This document shows positions 43,601 through 48,438 of a stretch of DNA of 48,438 nucleotides, in pieces. The notes below the pieces were generated by a model. It ran no database searches and was not told the origin of the DNA. It saw nothing but the letters and a program-made list of their open reading frames with translations. The position numbers and the translations under genes were made by a program. Each line of letters starts with the position of its first letter. Positions within the stretch are counted from its first letter, which is position 1. This stretch comes from a virus: positions 1 to 48,438 of the IMG/VR virus record IMGVR_UViG_3300044641_006397; one strand, written 5' to 3'.

Positions 43601-43691
43601 TATTTTCAATACAACATGTCTTGATGAATTTACAAATAGCTCATTAACCATAAATGTTGTCTTAGATGTGACAGTTGAATGTATTAATTAA
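40677..43691 (+). CDS. Baseplate-to-fibre protein with P2 gpI-like region
   Basis: A 1004-aa protein. Residues about 442-485 read YYKNLILNSAYLYKTKGTRK, then EYIMKMVGVPDQLIEFNEYV. This pattern (N-x-x-x-LYK-x-KGT-x-x-SIE-x-x-x-x-x-x-GIP) is typical of the phage P2 gpI tail-protein family, which links wedges to tail fibres. Before it lies a long helical stretch (TIQEIAELIDQFKTNLLSRF) and after it several beta regions with a LVEQFVPATTLW motif; the C-terminal 170 residues look like a separate domain. It starts within the TAATG of the previous stop and precedes the SprB-repeat adhesin, matching a role as fibre adaptor. Confidence 0.72.
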   Translation: MAVTKYKCPAPPANGSGTFSNELVGLQLVSGGGLTQGNFQFTTAIYEKIDRTFDTGLFSDPYTLENLNIESVEQAKEIVRKNFKVYPNFDLAQVTNYTLYGSLQKRLSSSITKIINFFPAGIQIDFQNYSLNTGYTAFNIIYDPIGDETSFDVDVQFFKNPFAIDYSVNAAQNIQVLPYNVSKYRDLKKFYESYSLYTTTFNDEYPIIDLVATTTLTAGTIPIVVKGQPFTGSQITDTIIIKPNNLVTEQVFKNDFDEIEQYLLNRNTFPKYTAKFQYPDYDSNGNYTLFTKPVTWKLDGAWNLDIETTNFDTYLTTIQEIAELIDQFKTNLLSRFLTSDSLKEFDTPDQKLEKVLQIYGRSFDETKTLIDALANMNSVNYITKNDIPDQLLSYIVETLGWKTNISPITTDGLNDTIYNTTNNVIYPGQSKIQTPEQVNIQYYKNLILNSAYLYKTKGTRKSIEYIMKMVGVPDQLIEFNEYVYLADQKISVSDFETQFAQISGGTKLDKITSLNSSIQYSIQSINFTGFVANSVITTVNTGLGDYPISLETGYPESAVETEDYFFQKGAGWFETTPEHTSPEVINFSTSEINPQIAVFSSVLTPFTYGQEYLDRYEKFPFLDLGYRLTRTVDNTKSWVDTQVGLRKNTQNYSETYYTVPNEDLAINSKNMELYLNMGQGITYDIWDMSSKYGYPIANTGLTSPYATQGGIDWTVINPKPNQKTFLEFAQTFYNNMINVRNRQWIFDGKTGGYPTLQYIFWKYLETTQNTNFPFNDFTYQKMVDYTLNLGDYWVRLVEQFVPATTLWNTGQKFDNSIFHRQKVSWKRQRGCTFVGTGSFTPQDEPPVQSVYEGGSGAYDCNEQTLTAALTMFDPFEILSIETNDAILNQGIDLSQCNNNTVISTWYVEVVLTNLLTGNEQILLFEQFWIGDGPEALNQQTGDPLYYDGVLLAITNSLQPLESVGLGYSFEGGNLTIFNTTCLDEFTNSSLTINVVLDVTVECIN

Positions 43692-43703
43692 TAATTAAAT
43701 AAA

Positions 43704-46376
43704 ATGGCTTGTATTAGTGGATATACAAATGGAATTTATACTTATGTTGACTGTTGTGGATTGACAAGGGTCGGTGCATCATCAGGTGAAACTGTATGTT
43801 TGGACCAAAGTTACTCTGGAAGTGCCGTAAACATAGTGTATGATACTGGTAGTACTTGTACACAGGCTTGTAGTGGAACATCTGAATTATCTTATTTTTT
43901 CACGGTAACTGGTACATGTGGAATTGCAAATGGATCGGTTACTATATCCCCTAACGGAGGTTACCCACCATACACAATTGACCCAATTTTTCCTGTGGGT
44001 CATGGATTGTCCGCACAAACAGGAACAACTTCAATAACTTTTACGGGGCTTACTGATGAAACTTATGTTTTTAGACTCAACGACTCGTTAGGTGATGTTA
44101 ATTCGGAATTGTTTATAAATGTAAGTGTCGGAAACTGTTTTAGTGCAACTACAACTTTTGTTGAAGGTACTACCTGCGGTTTAGAAAACGGTTTAATAAC
44201 TGTGAGTGCATCATCAACGACACCACCATATAATATTCTTTTATATAAGGATGAAGTTCTAAATCAAATACAACAAACAAATTCAGTACCATATATATTT
44301 CCTGAATTAGGTGAGGGTATTTACTACGCATTACTTGTTGATTCAAGTAATGTTACCGCTAAAACAGAAAATGTTGTCATAAGTGCTAGTACACAGTTAG
44401 ATTTTGGTTTATGGAAGGTAGATACTTCACAGTGTGCAACTGACAAAGGAAAAATTTCTGTCACAGGACAAACTGGTGTATGTCCATACACCTATTTATG
44501 GTCTGACGGACATACAGGTCAAACTATAACAGGACTAACGGTAGGTGAATATTCAGTAACCGTAACAGACAGCCAAGGGTGTGAGTTAACAAAAAGTGTT
44601 TTTGTGGATATAGCATCACCATTGGGGGTTGGTTTGGTCACAGGAACTAACCCAACATGTTTTAGTAACAATGGAATTATAGATATTACAATAACAGGTG
44701 GAAGTGTTCCATACTATTACTCGGCATCGTCTGGTAATATAGGAGTTACACTATCTAATGAATTATCAATTACGGGGTTAACCGCAGGGGATTACCAAAT
44801 TATTATAAAAGATGCTAATCTTTGTACATTAGATTTTATAACAGAACTTAACTCAGTTAATGGATTCAGAAATGTAAGTAATACTATAACAAACTCAACC
44901 TGCTCATTTGATAATGGGTTAATACAGACAAGTATTGTTGGGTTGTATGGTTTCTACTCTTACATTCTTTCGGGTCAAAATACGAATCAGGTGTTTACTA
45001 AGTTTACACAGGACCAAAATGTGACATTTGACGGTTTGGAAACCGATACATACCTATTAACAATATCAGGAAACTCAAGTAGTTGTGTTTATACCGAAAC
45101 TTTGGAAGTTACATCCGAAAGTAAGTTTACGGTTACAGCAACAACAACACCATCGTCATGTGGATCACAAAGCGGATCTATCTCTGTAAATGTGAGTACT
45201 GGTTACACAGAACCGATTGATTATGTCTTAAGTAATGGTAACACATTACAAAATGTAAACTTTTCTTCATACACATTCAATTTCTTAACACCTGGAAGTT
45301 ATACACTACAAGTGACTGATGCTGATAACTGTACGGTAAGTTTAGATTTAACCGTACCATTAAGTGGTAATCTAACATCTACATTAACTAAAACCGACTG
45401 TACTAATAATAATGACGGTGCTGCGACCGTAACAATTTTTGATGGTGCACCACCATTTACATTTGATTGGTCAGATAATGTTCCTTCAGGGAGTACAGGG
45501 AGTACTGTGACTGGATTGTCGGGTGGAAGTTATTCGGTGACTGTTGCAGATAATAGTGGGTGTACTGAATTTTGGACATTCGACATAGTATGTAATCAAT
45601 ATTTAGTTACAGGTAGAACAAGATATAATGTCGTTAATCAAAAATTTGACACACTTACAGGAACCAAGAGATCTATTCAAAAAATGATAAATGAAGGATT
45701 TTTTGACCTAATAAATTTATCAGGGTACTCCAATTGTATATTAAATAAAGTAGAGTTAGAAGCATTAGTAACCATTAATGGGTCAACATCGGGACAAACA
45801 TTTACATATGCCGATGATTATTCTTGGCAACACGCAATCGAAGCTATTTTAGACATAATACCCGAGGTAAACGCATATACTATAAGTGTACTCAATAATA
45901 CATTGGAAATAACATGTGATTGTAGTTCTATCAGTAGTAACTACTTCAAAATTGAATTAGAAATCACATATGACATCAAATGTTCGCAATTAACAACACC
46001 AACTCCAACACCAACACCAACTCCAACACCGACACCAACTTATGTGCCGACATCAACACCTACTGCGACTCCAACACCAACCCCAACATCGTCAGGTATT
46101 GTTTGGTTTACAAACCTTGATATTTACAATATTGCTGATGAAGATGTTTGTGAGGATACAATTTGTAACAGAAGTCTCTATTCTACGGGTGCAACGATTA
46201 ATGTTGGTGATGTGATATATACGGATCCATTATTAACAACTAAATATGTTGGGACTAATTTTGGACCTACGGATGGATTTGCAAGAATTTATGTTTCAAG
46301 TGCTTGTCCGATAACTACTCGAAATGTGTTACAAGTTAACGATTTAGGTGTCGTATTATCTAAATATGTCTGTTAA
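43704..46376 (+). CDS. SprB-repeat tail adhesin
   Basis: An 890-aa probable fibre or adhesin. Residues about 65-630 contain seven SprB-type repeats of roughly 75-85 aa with the pattern C-x-x-x-NG-x-I-x-V-x-GG-x-PPY, then GLTAGDY, then V-x-D-x-x-GC. The clearest copies are near 255-320 (YLWSDGHTGQTITGL, then YSVTVTDSQGC) and 540-625 (TFDWSDN, then YSVTVADNSGC). SprB repeats are best known from flavobacterial gliding adhesins. A conserved domain follows at about 630-760 (NQYLVTGRTRYNVVNQKF), then a TP-repeat linker at about 765-795, and a C-terminal domain. No signal peptide is present, as expected for a virion protein. It probably contacts the host surface; the receptor is unknown. Confidence 0.8.
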   Translation: MACISGYTNGIYTYVDCCGLTRVGASSGETVCLDQSYSGSAVNIVYDTGSTCTQACSGTSELSYFFTVTGTCGIANGSVTISPNGGYPPYTIDPIFPVGHGLSAQTGTTSITFTGLTDETYVFRLNDSLGDVNSELFINVSVGNCFSATTTFVEGTTCGLENGLITVSASSTTPPYNILLYKDEVLNQIQQTNSVPYIFPELGEGIYYALLVDSSNVTAKTENVVISASTQLDFGLWKVDTSQCATDKGKISVTGQTGVCPYTYLWSDGHTGQTITGLTVGEYSVTVTDSQGCELTKSVFVDIASPLGVGLVTGTNPTCFSNNGIIDITITGGSVPYYYSASSGNIGVTLSNELSITGLTAGDYQIIIKDANLCTLDFITELNSVNGFRNVSNTITNSTCSFDNGLIQTSIVGLYGFYSYILSGQNTNQVFTKFTQDQNVTFDGLETDTYLLTISGNSSSCVYTETLEVTSESKFTVTATTTPSSCGSQSGSISVNVSTGYTEPIDYVLSNGNTLQNVNFSSYTFNFLTPGSYTLQVTDADNCTVSLDLTVPLSGNLTSTLTKTDCTNNNDGAATVTIFDGAPPFTFDWSDNVPSGSTGSTVTGLSGGSYSVTVADNSGCTEFWTFDIVCNQYLVTGRTRYNVVNQKFDTLTGTKRSIQKMINEGFFDLINLSGYSNCILNKVELEALVTINGSTSGQTFTYADDYSWQHAIEAILDIIPEVNAYTISVLNNTLEITCDCSSISSNYFKIELEITYDIKCSQLTTPTPTPTPTPTPTPTYVPTSTPTATPTPTPTSSGIVWFTNLDIYNIADEDVCEDTICNRSLYSTGATINVGDVIYTDPLLTTKYVGTNFGPTDGFARIYVSSACPITTRNVLQVNDLGVVLSKYVC
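45997..46092 (+). repeat. Thr-Pro repeat linker (CCAACA-type hexamers)
   Basis: About 95 nt of near-identical ACACCA/ACTCCA units encode alternating Thr-Pro with a short YVPTS interruption. It joins the SprB and C-terminal parts of the adhesin. A similar run begins at 48423 in the last gene. Confidence 0.85.
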
Positions 46377-46378
46377 TA

Positions 46379-46657
46379 ATGGCTAGTGGTTTGGTAATAT
46401 CGGGTGAAACGGGGGGTAATCCACCATACCAATTTTTTATATGTGATGAAAATGGTAATAATTGCCAATATATTGGTACAACAGGAGGAACCTTTACCCT
46501 TAATAGTTTTTTTCAAACTGCAGAAACCATAATGGTCAAACTTGTTGACAGTAATAATTTTGAAGTTTTCCAATTAATAAGTTGCCCAATAGGGTATTTA
46601 TTACAAGAGAACGGTTATTACATATTACAAGAAAACGGTTTTAAAATTATACTATAG
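46379..46657 (+). CDS. Small SprB-like single-domain protein
   Basis: A 92-aa protein that looks like one isolated SprB-type module: ISGETGGNPPYQFFICDENGN, then IMVKLVDSNNFEVF, then a terminal cysteine region. It ends with two copies of a short LLQENGYY/ILQENGFK unit. It resembles the last gene of the window (48203) in length, order of motifs and the VKLxDSN block, so the two are likely paralogues. It starts 2 nt after the adhesin stop and its stop abuts the next ATG. It may be a minor fibre subunit or cap; the role is unknown. Confidence 0.72.
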   Translation: MASGLVISGETGGNPPYQFFICDENGNNCQYIGTTGGTFTLNSFFQTAETIMVKLVDSNNFEVFQLISCPIGYLLQENGYYILQENGFKIIL

Positions 46658-48193
46658 ATGTCACAAGATTTAAGAATATCTCAACTACCATTTGTAAGTT
46701 CAGGGCAACCACAATCTATTATGGTGCTTGTAGACTACAGCACTAATGCTTCAGGAATAACAAGTGCAATATATTTTTCTTCTATTACTGCGAGTATTAG
46801 CGGCGGTACAGGTACTTCCGGATCTTCAGGAAGTAGCGGTAGCTCGGGTTCTTCAGGAAGTAGCGGCACCTCTGGTACCTCAGGTAGCGGTAGCTCGGGT
46901 TCTTCAGGGTCGAGTGGTTCTTCAGGAAGTAGCGGTACCTCTGGTACCTCAGGTAGTGGGAGCTCGGGCTCAAGTGGAACTAGCGGAATCTCAGGTTCTT
47001 CAGGGTCTTCAGGAACATATGGATCGAGTGGAAGTAGCGGCTCTTCAGGATCTAGCGGAACAAGCGGTTCTTCAGGAAGTAGTGGAAGCTCAGGGTCAAG
47101 TGGAACTTCAGGAAGTAGTGGAAGCTCGGGTTCTTCAGGGACTAGCGGAATTAGTCCTGATGGTTTATATCTACCTTTATCAGGTGGGACTGTAACAGGT
47201 AATACTTATTTTGGTATTACATCAGGTATTACTTTGGACCAAGTTAATAATAGATTGGGTATAAATACAAACAATCCACAACATACAGTTGAAGCGTTTG
47301 GGACAAAATCTAAAATCACTTATGAAAATACAGCAGGTGGTGTATTTCAAATATCAGGTGATACTTTCTTACCAAGAATTAATGTGGCAGGGGCCCCATC
47401 TGTAACCAAACCATTATTTAGTTTATCTGCAGGTGTTAGAACTTGGGACGATGTAACATATCCTGGATATGGTAAAGTTGGCGACACATTCATATACGCC
47501 TCCAACGAAGCAAACGGGCTTAATATTATCAATCGTCAAACATCAGGTTCTACAATAGAGGATTACATTAGATTTTATGCAGGTCAAGACGCTAATGGAA
47601 CAATACCTGATATTCATATCCAAGGTACTGGTACTACAAGAGGATATGTTGGATTTGGTATTACTAACCCAACAGAAATGGTTGACATATCTGGTAATAC
47701 AAAAGTTGGAGGACGAATAACTGCACCAACAATTTCGGCAACTACAATATCAGCAACGACATTTAATCTTTCGGGTTCACAAATAGAAACTGCTTGGGCA
47801 TCATATACACCAGTTTGGACAGCAAGTGTTACTAACCCTGTAATTGGTAATGGAACTATAGAAGGATACTACAAAGTAATCGGTAAAACATGTTTTGTTA
47901 GGGGTAATATTGTGATGGGTAGCTCAACAACATTTGGTTCAGGTGAATGGTATGTATCGATGCCGTTTACTGCCGCTAATGCGGATGCTATACTATTGAC
48001 AGCCACGTTATTAGATAATGGTTCCGCTTGGTATAATGCTACTATGGTTGGGGCAAGAGCTGGATTTAACACTAAAGCTCCGATACAATATCAAACTACA
48101 GGTGGAACCGCTAACGATGTTAATTCAATCCAACCGTTTACTTGGGCAAGTACTGATAGATTCATTTGGAACGGTAGTTATGAGATACAATAA
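46658..48193 (+). CDS. Collagen-like tail fibre protein
   Basis: A 511-aa tail fibre. After an N-terminal attachment region (SQDLRISQLPFVSSG, about 50 aa), residues about 50-165 are GSS/GTS triplets with Gly nearly every third residue, a collagen-like rod broken by a few GSG shifts. Next comes LYLPLSGGTVTG, a motif that often marks the start of folded fibre domains, then a beta-rich shaft with GITLDQVNNRLGINTNNP and GYVGFGITNPTEMVDISGN. The C-terminal 140 residues (WASYTPVWTASVTNPVIGNG, then YKVIGKTCFVRGNI) are of a type common in phage receptor-binding tips. It probably forms a trimer that binds the host. No chaperone or intramolecular protease is seen within the window. Confidence 0.85.
   Translation: MSQDLRISQLPFVSSGQPQSIMVLVDYSTNASGITSAIYFSSITASISGGTGTSGSSGSSGSSGSSGSSGTSGTSGSGSSGSSGSSGSSGSSGTSGTSGSGSSGSSGTSGISGSSGSSGTYGSSGSSGSSGSSGTSGSSGSSGSSGSSGTSGSSGSSGSSGTSGISPDGLYLPLSGGTVTGNTYFGITSGITLDQVNNRLGINTNNPQHTVEAFGTKSKITYENTAGGVFQISGDTFLPRINVAGAPSVTKPLFSLSAGVRTWDDVTYPGYGKVGDTFIYASNEANGLNIINRQTSGSTIEDYIRFYAGQDANGTIPDIHIQGTGTTRGYVGFGITNPTEMVDISGNTKVGGRITAPTISATTISATTFNLSGSQIETAWASYTPVWTASVTNPVIGNGTIEGYYKVIGKTCFVRGNIVMGSSTTFGSGEWYVSMPFTAANADAILLTATLLDNGSAWYNATMVGARAGFNTKAPIQYQTTGGTANDVNSIQPFTWASTDRFIWNGSYEIQ
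46809..47155 (+). repeat. Gly-Ser/Thr coding repeats with a 69-bp duplication
   Basis: The rod-coding DNA is a mosaic of 9-nt-like units. A 49-nt stretch beginning at 46851 recurs at 46920 with only three mismatches, all at third codon positions, defining a 69-bp (23-codon) in-frame tandem duplication. Such repeats change length by recombination or slippage. Confidence 0.85.
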
Positions 48194-48202
48194 TAAAAAT
48201 AG

Positions 48203-48438
48203 ATGATAATACAAATAACTGGTGTAACAAGTGGAACAAGTCCATATGATGTATTTTTATGTAATACTGGATATACGTCTTGCTTTTTAATATCAGGTAG
48301 TTGTCAAATACCACCTACAGTTGTGGTGGATACTGATTACTTTTTTCCTAATTATGATTCTATCGGTGTTAAGTTAATAGATAGTAATGGATGTATATAT
48401 ACCGAAAATAAAGTATGTATTCCTACACCTACGCCTAC
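48203..48438 (+). CDS. Small SprB-like protein with Thr-Pro tail, 3' end cut by window
   Basis: Starts at ATG 48203, 9 nt after the fibre stop, and stays open to the window edge (78 codons). The protein starts MIIQITGVTSGTSPYDVFLCN and continues with a VKLIDSNGCIYT block, then enters a Thr-Pro run (CIPTPTPT). It is a relative of the 92-aa protein at 46379, and its TP tail is like the linker in the SprB adhesin, so a larger adhesin of the same architecture may continue downstream. Total length cannot be known here. Confidence 0.75.
   Translation, partial: MIIQITGVTSGTSPYDVFLCNTGYTSCFLISGSCQIPPTVVVDTDYFFPNYDSIGVKLIDSNGCIYTENKVCIPTPTP

Noticed and set aside
46764-47195. 143-aa open frame overlapping the fibre rod
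   Set aside because: It is an alternate-frame reading of the Gly-Ser repeats; the product is a low-complexity Val/Leu/Gln sequence with no independent support.
1-48438. CRISPR array, tRNA genes, integrase, insertion sequence or diversity-generating retroelement
   Set aside because: No regularly spaced repeats, cloverleaf-like intergenic segments, recombinase or reverse transcriptase signatures were seen; intergenic gaps are mostly under 120 nt.

Overview
The window is a 48.4 kb stretch of the genome of a T4-like contractile-tailed phage (myovirus, Caudoviricetes) that probably infects a Bacteroidota host, most likely a flavobacterium. Every supported gene lies on the + strand, packing is very tight (many TAATG stop/start overlaps), and base composition is AT-rich. 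The host assignment rests on three signs: a textbook Bacteroidota promoter (TTTG, 19-nt spacer, TAnnTTTG) before the ssDNA-binding protein gene; near-absence of Shine-Dalgarno sequences, with A-rich leaders instead; and a tail adhesin built from SprB-like repeats, a family best known from flavobacterial gliding adhesins.

Layout. 1-5.9 kb: tail-shaft genes (3' part of the sheath gene, a HAD-like enzyme, tail tube, two tail-assembly chaperone-like genes, tape measure). 5.9-18.7 kb: central baseplate, made of a 2038-aa protein with tandem repeats, an OmpA-like domain and tail-tube-initiator-like regions, a small gp53-like LysM-type wedge protein, and a 2129-aa hub-like protein. 18.7-19.6 kb: two small genes of unknown function. 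19.7-28.2 kb: a replication and nucleotide block behind a host-type promoter: ssDNA-binding protein (gp32-like), small unknown, UvsX/RecA recombinase, 5'-3' exonuclease (RNase H/FEN), 150-aa unknown, gp41/DnaB helicase, then class I ribonucleotide reductase NrdB and NrdA. 28.3-48.4 kb: wedge and tail-fibre region: gp25-like, gp6-like, a 1792-aa protein with a strongly hydrophobic centre, several structural unknowns, a P2 gpI-like protein, the SprB-repeat adhesin, small SprB-like single-domain proteins and a Gly-Ser/Thr-rich collagen-like tail fibre. Both window ends cut through genes.

The genes on both flanks build the tail: tube and sheath around a tape measure, capped by hub and wedges, with long repetitive adhesins for host binding. 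The central block copies and recombines the genome and makes dNTPs. Control appears to be split. Simple hairpin terminators separate blocks, the host-type promoter drives the replication block, and a recurrent TATTTAT element, often 11-15 nt before the start codon, precedes many structural genes and is a candidate phage-specific late promoter. No tRNA, CRISPR array, integrase, insertion sequence, diversity-generating retroelement or intron was recognised. Nothing found is clearly a new defence-type system. The best candidates for undescribed biology are the TATTTAT element, the SprB-repeat adhesin with its single-domain relatives, the repeat/OmpA baseplate protein and the hydrophobic centre of the giant wedge protein.
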